Assembly: GCA_029861955.1 (NCBI GenBank)
Contig: JAOTYK010000036.1
Coordinates: 1-32,986 of the forward strand
Origin: Acidobacteriota bacterium
Lineage (GTDB): Bacteria; Acidobacteriota; Polarisedimenticolia; Polarisedimenticolales; Polarisedimenticolaceae
DNA length: 32,986 nucleotides
Direction: 5' to 3'
A model generated the notes under the pieces. The model saw nothing but the letters and a program-made list of their open reading frames with translations, made no database searches and was not told the DNA's origin. This document shows, in pieces, positions 8,917 to 16,437 of the stretch (position 1 is its first letter; the number at the start of each line of letters is the position of its first letter). The translations under genes and the position numbers were made by a program.

Positions 8917-11489
8917 CAGGATCCTCCAGCGGGGGAATGGGTGGCGACCGGGCCCGGGAGCGCCCGGCGGCCGAGGGTGCGGATCACCGCAGGTAGCAAC
9001 ACCAGGGTTGAAAGTCCCGAGATCGCCATCACCGACGTCATGAACGCCCCCACGGTGACGTAGGGGACCAGCGGTGCAAGAAACAGCGGCGTGAAGCCGA
9101 GAGCGATCACGAACGCGTTGCGTGCGATGGCCCGTCCAGGCTCCTCGAAGATCTCCCGCGCCGCCTCGGCGAAACTACCCCGGGAAGCGAGCAGACTGCG
9201 GAACCGCTCGAGGAAGTGGATCGCGAAGTCGACCGACAGACCCAGCGTCAACGACGACAGCACGGCGATCGGCATGTCGTAGTCCTTGCCGACCCAGCCG
9301 ATCAGCCCGTAGATCGCGACGATCGTCACCGACAGCGGGACCATGGCCAGCAGCGCCAGACGCACCGAACGGAACAGCAGCAGCATCATGAAGAAGACGA
9401 AGACGAACGCACCGAGCAGACTCTTCAGCATCCCGCTGACCATCGCCTGCTGCCAGACGACGTTGATGTAGGTCTTGCCGGCCCAGCGCGCGGTGACGCC
9501 CGCAGGCAACGGGTTGTCGTCGAAATACCGGTCGACGTTCTCGATGACTCGCGTCATCTCCTGATTGTCGCCGCTGCGAAGCTGCAACCACAGCGCCGTC
9601 TTCTTGTAGTCGGGGGTGGTCAGGTGCCACAGATCCTGAGGGCGATGGGAAGATTGGAACTGGATCAGAAGCTGTGCGGCGGCGGTCGCACTGTCGGGCA
9701 AGCGGTAGTCGCTATCGTCGCCGGTACGCAGCTCACGGTTGAGCACCTTGACGACATCGGTCAACGCGTTGACCTTGCCCACCTGGGGTGTAGCGGAAAC
9801 GAACTCCTGCAATCGTTCGATGATCTGGAGCGCCTCGGGACGCAGAAAGTATTTCGCCTCGCGTTCGTACCGTTCGGCGAGGGCCATCAGTTCTTCGATG
9901 AGCGACAGGTCGGCAAGCTCGCTGTCGAACAACACGTCGTCGGCCGCGGCGGTGACGGCGGAGAACAGCTCGGCGTCCGTCAACGCCGACCCCGAGACGA
10001 GAGCGTCGATGGCGTCGACATCGATCCCCGCCAGGCCTGCGGCCTTGACCAGGACCTCGGCCTGTTCGATGAACGCGCTTCGCGCGTCGTCCGACTGTTC
10101 GAGTACCAGGAACGCGTCGTAGGTGCCGGCGAAGTGCTCGTTGAGGACCCGGTCGGCGACGCGAATCTCGTGGTTCGCCTTGAACCAGCGGAGCGGGTTG
10201 TCGTTGATCTGAATCTGCACCAGGCCCGCAACGCTGACGGCGATGAGGAACAGCGCCGTCATGACGATCGCGGGTCCACGGCGAAAGGCGAAGGCGCCCA
10301 GCCGACGGACGCCGGTGCCGACGAGCCCGCCGTCGGCCTGCGCGACGGACCGGCGACCCAGCGATGCAAGAGCGGCCGGGCTCATCCGTCCGACATAGGC
10401 CGGCAGGAAGACGATCGTGACGACGAACGCGATCAGGATCCCGATCGAAACGAACGCACCAAAAATGCGTACGGGCGGGATCGGCGTCAGCATCAGCGAG
10501 GCGAATCCCACTGCGGAGGTCAGCGAGGTCAGCAGCATCGGGCGGAAGAGGTGGGCCGTGACTTCGCGGATCAACGACCGGGGCCGGACCCCGGGCCGGT
10601 AGGCGTCGGCGAATTCCGAGAGGATGTGTACCGAGTCGACGACGGCGATGGGCATCAGGAAGATCGGAATCATCGAACTCATGATGTGTACGGTGAAACC
10701 GAAGCCGATCAGCAAGCCCATCGTCGCGATCACCGTGATCATGGCGACGACCATCGCTGCCACGACGATGCGCAGGTTGCGGAAGAACAGCCACATCAAG
10801 ATCATGATCATCAGGCCGGCCAGCGGTGCCGAGATCCCCATCTGCAGGAACATGTCGTGCCCGAACGTCACCTCGGCCACCGGCAACCCGGTGATGTGAA
10901 AGGCGTCGGCGGAATCCAGTCTGTCCGTGATCTCGTGGATCTCCTGCGAGACCCGGTAGGCGATCGACTTGTCCTCGATCGGCACGTAGACCGCAGCGGC
11001 CTTTCCATCGCCCGACACGAGTGTGTTGATCATCATCGGTAGACGCTCGACCGATGAGCGGACCTCGAGGGCTCGTGCGGCGTCGTCCGGTGGCGTCGGT
11101 AGCATCCACTCGAAGACCAACTCACCCTGAGAGCCCTGTCGGATGTTGTCGGCGGTGGGTAGCGAGAGAAGGTCGACGGTGATCACGCCGTCGATCTCCT
11201 CGATGCGACGGCTGAGCTCATGGAGTGACGTAAGGGTGCGGGGGTTGTAGATGCCCTCGTCATCGGTCTCGTTGACGACGCCGACGACGATGACGTCGTG
11301 CTGGGAGAAGGTCGCTTCGACCTGATTGTGGAAGACCCGGTCTGCCTGGTCGGAAGACAGCATGTTCTCGGGGTCGGTATCGATGAGGATGTTGGGTATC
11401 AGCGACCCCAACCCGACGGTGAACACCAACAGGGCCGCAAAGACGATCCAGGGGTATTGGGCTGAGAAACGGATGATCCGGTCGTGCAT
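8916..11489 (-). CDS. MMPL/RND superfamily transporter (HpnN-like, no adaptor gene)
   Basis: Inner-membrane RND permease of 857 residues in the MMPL/Patched branch, with two repeats of one transmembrane helix, a large periplasmic domain and five further helices. TM1 is at about 9-32 (YPWIVFAALLVFTVGLGSLI). The two halves carry the expected charged relay positions: Asp285 in PIAVVDSVHILSEF and Asp754 in LGLSVDFAIHFLERF, which suggests proton coupling. The second periplasmic domain (about 425-660) is rich in helices. This branch moves hopanoids, lipids or other hydrophobic molecules rather than drugs, and no membrane-fusion adaptor or TolC gene is present. ATG 11489 has AGAGG at 11496-11500. 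Transcription starts in the shared operator region with the ArsR gene, which probably represses it. Confidence 0.92.
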   Translation of the reverse strand: MHDRIIRFSAQYPWIVFAALLVFTVGLGSLIPNILIDTDPENMLSSDQADRVFHNQVEATFSQHDVIVVGVVNETDDEGIYNPRTLTSLHELSRRIEEIDGVITVDLLSLPTADNIRQGSQGELVFEWMLPTPPDDAARALEVRSSVERLPMMINTLVSGDGKAAAVYVPIEDKSIAYRVSQEIHEITDRLDSADAFHITGLPVAEVTFGHDMFLQMGISAPLAGLMIMILMWLFFRNLRIVVAAMVVAMITVIATMGLLIGFGFTVHIMSSMIPIFLMPIAVVDSVHILSEFADAYRPGVRPRSLIREVTAHLFRPMLLTSLTSAVGFASLMLTPIPPVRIFGAFVSIGILIAFVVTIVFLPAYVGRMSPAALASLGRRSVAQADGGLVGTGVRRLGAFAFRRGPAIVMTALFLIAVSVAGLVQIQINDNPLRWFKANHEIRVADRVLNEHFAGTYDAFLVLEQSDDARSAFIEQAEVLVKAAGLAGIDVDAIDALVSGSALTDAELFSAVTAAADDVLFDSELADLSLIEELMALAERYEREAKYFLRPEALQIIERLQEFVSATPQVGKVNALTDVVKVLNRELRTGDDSDYRLPDSATAAAQLLIQFQSSHRPQDLWHLTTPDYKKTALWLQLRSGDNQEMTRVIENVDRYFDDNPLPAGVTARWAGKTYINVVWQQAMVSGMLKSLLGAFVFVFFMMLLLFRSVRLALLAMVPLSVTIVAIYGLIGWVGKDYDMPIAVLSSLTLGLSVDFAIHFLERFRSLLASRGSFAEAAREIFEEPGRAIARNAFVIALGFTPLFLAPLVPYVTVGAFMTSVMAISGLSTLVLLPAVIRTLGRRALPGPVATHSPAGGS

Positions 11490-11508
11490 GGTCGTCCTCT
11501 TTAAAGGC

Positions 11509-11578
11509 GTATATCAGCGATCGCTAATGTAGTGGATTTGTATATTCGCGTCAACTACATTAGCATTGTCTGATATAC
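11509..11578. promoter_or_regulatory. Two-site inverted-repeat operator between the transporter operon and the ArsR gene
   Basis: Two 25-base arms (11509-11533 and 11554-11578) are inverted copies of GTATATCAG-N6-CTAATGTAGT with a 20-base spacer. All 19 bases outside the N6 match. Each arm also holds its own imperfect dyad, ATYAG-N6-CTRAT (left 11513-11528, right 11559-11574), the size expected for one winged-helix dimer. This fits two repressor dimers arranged symmetrically. The outer bases of each arm read CTGATATAC outward, so the arms themselves contain extended -10 elements for both directions. The likely ligand is the ArsR protein encoded immediately to the right. Confidence 0.85.
11526..11554 (-). 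promoter_or_regulatory. Candidate promoter of the transporter operon
   Basis: On the minus strand, TTGACG (11549-11554) is separated by 17 bases from TACATT (11526-11531), giving five of six and four of six matches to the sigma-70 consensus. Transcription would start near 11519, about 30 bases before the ATG, and both boxes lie inside or between the operator arms. A second option is the extended -10 TGATATACG at 11508-11516 in the left arm. Confidence 0.5.
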
Positions 11579-11579
11579 T
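11571..11579 (+). promoter_or_regulatory. Extended -10 promoter element of the ArsR gene
   Basis: TGATATACT has the extended -10 TG dinucleotide and five of six matches to TATAAT. Transcription would start about 11586, at the first ATG. It overlaps the right operator arm, which predicts autorepression. No good -35 is seen, as is usual with extended -10 promoters. Confidence 0.5.
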
Positions 11580-11585
11580 TCCGTC

Positions 11586-11924
11586 ATGAGGACACAGATG
11601 ACCGAGAAATCCCCTCTAAGTGGCCCCCAACTCGAGGCGCTGCGCCCACGGGCCCTCGAAGCGGCCCGCTGGATGAAGGCCCTGGCCAACCCGAATCGGC
11701 TGATGATCCTCTGCACCTTGCTGGGAGGGGAGCTGTCGGTCAGTGAGCTGAACCAACGAGTCGAACTGACCCAGTCGGCCCTGTCGCAGCACCTCTCGGT
11801 GCTTCGCCGCGATGGGCTGGTGGCGACCCGTCGCGAGGCCCAGACGATCTACTACTCCCTGGCCGACGAGAGCGTGTCACGGGTCATCGAGATCCTGCAC
11901 AACCGCTTCTGTGGTGCCGGGTAG
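11586..11924 (+). CDS. ArsR/SmtB family repressor, BigR/YgaV-like with conserved cysteine pair
   Basis: Winged-helix DNA-binding dimer of 112 residues from ATG 11586, or 108 from ATG 11598. The second start has GAGGA at 11588-11592 with five bases of spacing, whereas the first would need a leaderless mRNA. The recognition helix region is LTQSALSQHLSVLRRDGLV, followed by the wing TRREAQTIYYSL. WMKALANPNRLMILC resembles BigR, YgaV and SqrR. The two cysteines, Cys43 (LMILCTLL) and Cys109 (HNRFCG), sit where those proteins form the disulfide or tetrasulfide that releases DNA under oxidation or persulfide. No alpha3N or alpha5 metal-site pattern is evident. It is divergent from the MMPL operon and shares the two-site operator, so it probably represses both. 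The signal (sulfane sulfur or oxidant) is an inference. Confidence 0.9.
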   Translation: MRTQMTEKSPLSGPQLEALRPRALEAARWMKALANPNRLMILCTLLGGELSVSELNQRVELTQSALSQHLSVLRRDGLVATRREAQTIYYSLADESVSRVIEILHNRFCGAG

Positions 11925-11982
11925 CCGTCTCCGCTGCCCAGCCTGGGGGCCCATCACTGCCGTTATTCGGTGCAGCGGCTAC
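11921..11982. repeat. Inverted repeat holding both convergent stop codons
   Basis: GTAGCCG (11921-11927) and CGGCTAC (11976-11982) are perfect 7-bp inverted copies that contain the TAG of the ArsR gene and the TAG of the S9 peptidase gene. A CCGCTG/CAGCGG pair lies near the inner ends. There is no T-tract in either direction, so a bidirectional terminator is only possible. Confidence 0.3.
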
Positions 11983-14057
11983 GGCTTCTCCTCTGACCCC
12001 ACCTCTCCATCCAGCGTGTAAAGGTTGTACCAGCTCATCATGTACAGCATGGTTCGCATGTAGTTGGACGGTTTGGTGCCGGTGCCGTGGTACTGATCAT
12101 TGAAGCGCAGCAGCTTCGCCGGTACCCCCAGCATCTTCAGCGCTGCGTAGTACTCCTCCGATTGCGCCATCGGTGTACGCAGGTCCTGCTCGCCGGTCAT
12201 GATCGCCGTGGGGGTCTTGACCTTGTCGGCATACATGATCGAGGAGTGACGTAACCAGTCCGACGGGTCCTCCCAGAACGGCTTCTGAAAGAAAGAATGG
12301 GTGAAGCTGGGGATATCCGTGGTGCCGGCCATGCTGAGCCAGTTGGTGACCGGGCACCGCACGGCCGCCGCCGCAAAACGATCGGTGTGGCCGATGACCC
12401 AGCTCGAGAGCACGCCGCCGCCGCTACAGCCCCCCACGTACATCCGCTTCTCGTCGATGTTCCCCTGGCCGATGACGGCATCGACGCCACCCATCAGGTC
12501 GAGGTAGTCCACACTTGGATAGGCATGATCGATCGCCTGGGAGAAGGCTTCGCCGTAGCCCGTGCTGCCACGCGGGTTGGTGTACAGCACGACGAAGTCG
12601 TTCGCGGCGTAGACCTGATACTGGAAGTTGAATCGGCCCACGTACATGGCGAACGGGCCACCGTGGATTTCCATGATCAGCGGGTACTCTTTTTCAGCGT
12701 CGAAATTCGGCGGTCTAACGATCCAACCGTGGGCGCGGTTGCCGTCCGAAGCCTCGTACCAGATCTCCTCGTGGGTCCCGAGCGTGATGTCACCCAACAG
12801 GTCGCTGTTGATCGAGGTCAGTCGGGTGGTCGCGCCGTCCGCGTCCAGCGCAAGCGCGTACACGTCACCAGGCTCGAAATACGAGCTCTTGACACCGACC
12901 CCGACGCTGGTGGCGCGGTTGGTCGATTGCAGCCCGATCGAGTGTTTGCCGGTGGTGACAGCCCGAACAGCTCCCTTCGGGTCGGAATAGAAGACGTTGA
13001 TGTAACCCTCGTCCTGAGCGGTGAAATAGACGCCTCGATCGTTGGCGGCCCAGATCAGCGACGTTGGCGGACGATCGAAGCCAGCCGTGACCAGCCGGGC
13101 GTCGCCGCCGTCGCTTGCCATCATGTGGATGCGTGGCATCTCGTAGGTGATGTTCGACCGGGCGTAGCCCGTGTACGCGATCCGACGGCCGTCGTTCGAG
13201 ACGACGGGTCCCGTCCAGTAGCCGTCTTCCGAGGTCAACTGTCGCATCTGTTTGTTGGTGGTATCGATCGAGAAGATGTCGGCGCGTCGGTAGGCGAAGT
13301 CGACGTCTTCTTCCTTCAATCCATCGAAGACGAGTGTCTTGCTGTCCGGCATCCAGCTCAGGCCGGCACCCTGGTAGAGCCCGTCAAACTGGGCCCCGAC
13401 GTTCCATTCGCCGTCGGTGAGTTGCCGCGCGGTGCCCGACTCGGCCGGGACAACGAAGAGATGTGAGAACCCGGGATCCGTGAACCCGACCCGATCCTGC
13501 CGGTAATGCAGCCGGTCGAGGATCCGTGGCGGTTCGCTCCACACCGCGCCTTCCGGAGCCTCGGGCATTTCGATCTCCCAGTTGTCCTTCGCCGGTACGA
13601 TGGCGACAAACGCGATCTGTTTGCCGTCCGGGGACCAGGTAGGGGAGGATGGTGAGAGATCGATGCGCGTCACCTGCGAGACGGCACCCTCGTCATCCAT
13701 CCAGCGGACAAAGAGTTGAGGCTTGTCGTTGTCGCCACCGGCAATAAACAGGATCCGATCGCCACTGGGCGACCAGCGTGCGTTGGATCCCTCGACGAGT
13801 GCGCGATGGCGGGAGCCGTCCGCGTCCATGACCCACAACGCAGAGGCCCACCTGTCCGCTTTCTGGTCGACCCAACGCCGCGTGTAGACGATCTGTTTAC
13901 CATCGGGGGAAATCTGCGGATCGGCGACCTGTTCGAAGTCGAGGTAGTCCGCGACTTTCAGAGTTGTTGTCTCCGCGGCGGCGGCCATCGAGACGCCGAC
14001 TGCCAGCAGAAGAAAAAACATCGCCCCAGAGGCCTGAGTGCGCTTGGCTGGATTCAT
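11979..14057 (-). CDS. Secreted S9 family (prolyl oligopeptidase / acylaminoacyl-peptidase type) serine peptidase
   Basis: Exported 692-residue peptidase that probably cleaves short peptides in the periplasm. The signal peptide covers about residues 1-29 (AMFFLLLAVGVSMAAAAE). Residues 35-420 form a WD40-like beta-propeller, with repeated blades such as DPQISPDGKQIVYTRRWV and SPSSPTWSPDGKQIAFVA. The alpha/beta-hydrolase domain follows, with Ser545 in VGGCSGGGVLSSW, Asp625 in TGEQDLRTPMAQSEEY and His657 in DQYHGTG. The nucleophile motif has Cys before Ser (GGCSGGG), as in dipeptidyl/acylaminoacyl relatives rather than the common GxSYGG. ATG 14057 is preceded by AGAGGA at good spacing; upstream in-frame codons have no ribosome site and no signal peptide. 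The gene is convergent with the ArsR gene. Confidence 0.92.
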   Translation of the reverse strand: MNPAKRTQASGAMFFLLLAVGVSMAAAAETTTLKVADYLDFEQVADPQISPDGKQIVYTRRWVDQKADRWASALWVMDADGSRHRALVEGSNARWSPSGDRILFIAGGDNDKPQLFVRWMDDEGAVSQVTRIDLSPSSPTWSPDGKQIAFVAIVPAKDNWEIEMPEAPEGAVWSEPPRILDRLHYRQDRVGFTDPGFSHLFVVPAESGTARQLTDGEWNVGAQFDGLYQGAGLSWMPDSKTLVFDGLKEEDVDFAYRRADIFSIDTTNKQMRQLTSEDGYWTGPVVSNDGRRIAYTGYARSNITYEMPRIHMMASDGGDARLVTAGFDRPPTSLIWAANDRGVYFTAQDEGYINVFYSDPKGAVRAVTTGKHSIGLQSTNRATSVGVGVKSSYFEPGDVYALALDADGATTRLTSINSDLLGDITLGTHEEIWYEASDGNRAHGWIVRPPNFDAEKEYPLIMEIHGGPFAMYVGRFNFQYQVYAANDFVVLYTNPRGSTGYGEAFSQAIDHAYPSVDYLDLMGGVDAVIGQGNIDEKRMYVGGCSGGGVLSSWVIGHTDRFAAAAVRCPVTNWLSMAGTTDIPSFTHSFFQKPFWEDPSDWLRHSSIMYADKVKTPTAIMTGEQDLRTPMAQSEEYYAALKMLGVPAKLLRFNDQYHGTGTKPSNYMRTMLYMMSWYNLYTLDGEVGSEEKP

Positions 14058-14108
14058 GGGTATTCCTCTCTTACCGGGAACTGCCCCCGGGGAACTGCGG
14101 GCGCAAGT

Positions 14109-14138
14109 GTAACAAGACCGAAGAAAGTGGAATACAAT
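14109..14138 (+). promoter_or_regulatory. Candidate promoter of the rhombotarget lipoprotein gene
   Basis: GTAACA (14109-14114), an 18-base spacer and TACAAT (14133-14138) give four of six and five of six matches to the sigma-70 consensus. The leader would be about 40 bases, ending in AAGGAG (14172-14177) seven bases before the ATG. Confidence 0.45.
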
Positions 14139-14184
14139 CAAGACAGAGTCCTGATTTCGTCGAGACCTGACAAGGAGTGTCGCC

Positions 14185-15054
14185 ATGAGGTACCGATCTC
14201 ATTTTGCTCTGTTGGGTGTTGTGTTGATCTGCTGCGCGGGGTGTGCGGTCTATCAGCGTCAGATCAAGAGCAACGCACTGGAATACCTTTACCCCAAAGG
14301 CAGCGAGGAGGTCGCTCCTGCTGACGTCAGTCTGGAGCTTCCGCTACGAGTGGGTGTCGCCTTCGCGCCGGCGACAACTCCCGCGACGGAAGCATTCAGT
14401 GCGACTCAGAAGCAAGCGCTTCTCGAACGGGTCGCCGAGGCGTTTCGCAGCCACGAGAGCATCCGCCATGTTGAAGCGATTCCTGCCGGCTACCTGACGC
14501 AAGGCGGTGGGTTCGATGACCTGGATAGGCTGGTATCTGCCTTCGGTATTGATGTCATCGCACTGGTCTCCTACGACCAGTTCCAGTTTAGCGAGAGCGG
14601 GCGCAGCTCGTGGGCCTACTGGACGCTGATCGGTGCCTACGTCGTCCGGGGCGAGAAGAACGAGACGCGCACGCTCCTTGATGCCGTCGTCTACGACATC
14701 CCATCGAGGGCGATGTTGTTCCACGCACCGGGAGAGAGCTCGCTTGGCGGAAAGTCTGCGCCGGTCGAGGTCGGCAAGAAACTGCGGCAGGCAAGCGAGG
14801 AAGGCTTCGAGCGCGCCATCGATGATCTGATCACAAACGTGAGCGTTGAACTCGAGGCGTTCGCGGTGCGGGCCGCCACCGGAACCGTGCGCGGCGCGGG
14901 CACGCCGGCGATCACCATCGTCGATGAGAAGGGCAACCCGGTGAGGAGCGGCGGTGGCGGTGCCGGAGCGCTTGACGTATTCGGGCTCCTCGCGGCGGCG
15001 CTTCTGGGCGTCTCTGCGTGGGCGACTCGACGGGAGACGGGCCCGCGAGGGTGA
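14185..15054 (+). CDS. Rhombotarget-type lipoprotein with GlyGly-CTERM-like tail
   Basis: Predicted exported lipoprotein of 289 residues. The N-terminus is a lipoprotein signal with the lipid-modified Cys in LICCAGCAVYQ; the -3 position is Cys rather than Leu, so processing is slightly atypical. The body contains an alpha/beta domain (LRVGVAFAPATTPATEAFS, then FGIDVIALVSYDQFQF). Residues 255-283 are a GlyGly-CTERM-like sorting tail: a Ser-Gly-Gly-Gly-Gly stretch, a hydrophobic helix (DVFGLLAAALLGVSAW) and a basic end (ATRR). This matches the 'rhombotarget lipoprotein' family, which is found beside rhombosortase. The next gene is exactly that protease, with start overlapping this stop. The expected fate is cleavage in the tail by rhombosortase and exposure at the cell surface; the molecular job is unknown. 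AAGGAG lies seven bases before ATG 14185. Confidence 0.85.
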   Translation: MRYRSHFALLGVVLICCAGCAVYQRQIKSNALEYLYPKGSEEVAPADVSLELPLRVGVAFAPATTPATEAFSATQKQALLERVAEAFRSHESIRHVEAIPAGYLTQGGGFDDLDRLVSAFGIDVIALVSYDQFQFSESGRSSWAYWTLIGAYVVRGEKNETRTLLDAVVYDIPSRAMLFHAPGESSLGGKSAPVEVGKKLRQASEEGFERAIDDLITNVSVELEAFAVRAATGTVRGAGTPAITIVDEKGNPVRSGGGGAGALDVFGLLAAALLGVSAWATRRETGPRG

Positions 15055-15629
15055 AGGCGCCATTCACGTTGGCGCTGGTCGCATTCAGTGCGTTCGTGTC
15101 TTTCTTTCCCGGGGCGGTCGAAATCCTGGAGTTCGACCGCGGGGCTGTAGCCCGTGGTCAGGTGTGGCGCCCGCTTACAGGCCAGCTCGTGCACTGGACT
15201 CCCCGAATGGCCGTGCTCGATCTCGGAGTGCTACTGGGACTGGGTATCTGGCTCGAACGACATTCGCGAAGGGTCTTGCTGTCCACGCTCGTAGTATCCG
15301 CGGCGCTGGTAGCGGCCGGTGTCCAGTTCATCGCTCGCGAGTTGGTCTACTATCGCGGCAGTTCCGGTCTGGCGACGGCGGTCTTTATGGGGGTCGCGCT
15401 GGTTGTGCTGTCGGACAAGCGACGAAGTCCGCGGTGGCGCATCCTGAGTCTACTCTCGATTCTTCTGCTCGGAGTAAAGATCCTCTGGGAGACACAACAC
15501 CACGGACTCGTCGCCGCCGGAAGTCTACCGAGCGGCGTCCAGGTCGTTCCGATCGTTCATCTACTCGGAGCGATCGGAGCCGTTGGAGTCTATTCGGTTC
15601 TTAGAAGCGACGCGCCACACCGAGCTTGA
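15051..15629 (+). CDS. rrtA: Rhombosortase (rhomboid-family intramembrane serine protease for GlyGly-CTERM proteins)
   Basis: Inner-membrane protease of 192 residues with about five to six hydrophobic helices. It belongs to the rhomboid subfamily that cleaves GlyGly-CTERM tails. The catalytic dyad is Ser105 in YYRGSSGLATAVF (GxSG motif) and His170 in VPIVHLLGAIGAVGVY. The N-terminal region GQVWRPLTGQLVHWTPRM matches the rhomboid pattern W-R-x-x-T/S-x-x-x-x-H. GTG 15051 is chosen because it overlaps the lipoprotein stop (GTGA) and starts right at the first helix; an in-frame GTG at 15018 would add 11 polar residues inside the lipoprotein's tail. The coupling implies one mRNA and a dedicated enzyme-substrate pair. 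The stop lies inside the convergent OmpW-like gene (29-base overlap). Confidence 0.9.
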   Translation: MKAPFTLALVAFSAFVSFFPGAVEILEFDRGAVARGQVWRPLTGQLVHWTPRMAVLDLGVLLGLGIWLERHSRRVLLSTLVVSAALVAAGVQFIARELVYYRGSSGLATAVFMGVALVVLSDKRRSPRWRILSLLSILLLGVKILWETQHHGLVAAGSLPSGVQVVPIVHLLGAIGAVGVYSVLRSDAPHRA

Positions 15630-16212
15630 TTTGCACCGGGTCCACGCCGATGTCGCTGCCACTGTCGATACCCAGATCGGACGTCAAGTAGCGCAAGGCG
15701 GCCGAGAATTTCCACGACGAGTCGCCGAGCGGGACATCGATTCCGAAGTTGGCGCCGAGTGTGAAATCATCATCCACGGGGACGTCGCCGGGGAACAGGC
15801 TGGTCGAGATGTCGTCCCACATCACGTAACCGATCGTCGGACCGATGTAGAGGTCGTAGGATTTCTCGGGCATCAACTGGAAGTTTCCGTTGACCGTCAG
15901 AGCCGTCCAGGTCGTTTCGCCGAAGTCGAGTGTCGGGAAACCCATCTCCTTGACGGTGATGTCATGGTCGGCGATCTCGATCCCCGGTTCGATCCCGAAG
16001 CGAGGGCTGACGGGGAACTCGAAGCTGAGGAAGAACCCGGTGGAGCCGTCCAGCTCCGTGGTTTGTCCCGCATCGGTCGAATCGCCCGACGGACTGCTGG
16101 ACAGTAATCCGAATCGAACACCGCGTTCCGCGTCTCCAGCGGTGACGGGGAGCCCGGCGATTGCGAGAATCAACATACCGATTCCGATCAATGCTATGGA
16201 TTTCGCTCTCAT
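15601..16212 (-). CDS. OmpW-like small outer-membrane beta-barrel protein
   Basis: Predicted eight-stranded outer-membrane barrel of 203 residues. The signal peptide spans about residues 1-25 (IALIGIGMLILAIAGLPVTA, cleaved before GDAERG). Alternating strands follow (TGFFLSFEFPVSPRFGIEPG, then ALTVNGNFQLMP, then YDLYIGPTIGYVMWDD), ending in VQIKLGVARRF with terminal Phe. The order and the YIGPTIGY strand resemble OmpW/OmpX-type proteins, which bind or pass small hydrophobic molecules; the function here is not known. ATG 16212 has GGAGGAT eight bases upstream. It is divergent from the cytochrome cluster, sharing the 225-base region, so it may be co-regulated with it. Its last 29 bases overlap the 3' end of the rhombosortase gene on the other strand. 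Confidence 0.82.
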   Translation of the reverse strand: MRAKSIALIGIGMLILAIAGLPVTAGDAERGVRFGLLSSSPSGDSTDAGQTTELDGSTGFFLSFEFPVSPRFGIEPGIEIADHDITVKEMGFPTLDFGETTWTALTVNGNFQLMPEKSYDLYIGPTIGYVMWDDISTSLFPGDVPVDDDFTLGANFGIDVPLGDSSWKFSAALRYLTSDLGIDSGSDIGVDPVQIKLGVARRF

Positions 16213-16437
16213 CTGATCCTCCAGCTGCTTCGGTTATCTGCGGAGTACCGCACGATTCGTCCGGCAAACCCCCCGCACGTTTACTGTCGCGCACACGGCC
16301 CACGAAGGCAAGGGCTACCGCCCGATTCGAGGGCTGCAATGGGGACGCTTTTGATCCGTTATTCAGCTTCCCGTCCAACCCAAAAAACGCAATAATAACT
16401 TTACATCCAACCGGATCCGCTCCGAAGGAGAAGAGTC
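16213..16437. promoter_or_regulatory. Divergent intergenic region upstream of the cytochrome cluster
   Basis: 225 bases between the OmpW-like and nine-haem genes. The right part is AT-rich for this genome (16381-16402, including AATAATAAC), and AATAAT at 16391-16396 is the best -10 candidate for the cytochrome operon, but no good -35 accompanies it. GAAGGAGAAG at about 16426-16435 is the ribosome site of the nine-haem gene. I see no clear operator dyad. Confidence 0.35.

Noticed and set aside
7879-9063. 394-codon open frame opposite the LolA-like gene and both neighbours
   Set aside because: It spans the junctions of three coupled genes on the other strand and has shadow-type composition.
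9216-11042. 608-codon open frame on the plus strand opposite the MMPL transporter
   Set aside because: It is low-complexity, rich in Arg, Asp, Gln and His, has no domain, and is an antisense shadow of a high-GC gene whose own frame has clear RND motifs.
12297-13466. 389-codon open frame opposite the S9 peptidase
   Set aside because: It mirrors the peptidase codons, has no ribosome site and no recognisable fold.
14076-14098. Direct repeat GGGAACTGC twice in the S9 peptidase leader
   Set aside because: Only two copies of nine bases at a 14-base period in GC-rich sequence; no regulator points to it.
14185-14250. Alternative view of the rhombotarget gene as a cytoplasmic protein because its lipobox is non-consensus
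   Set aside because: The hydrophobic segment followed by Ala-Gly-Cys and the C-terminal sorting tail both require export.
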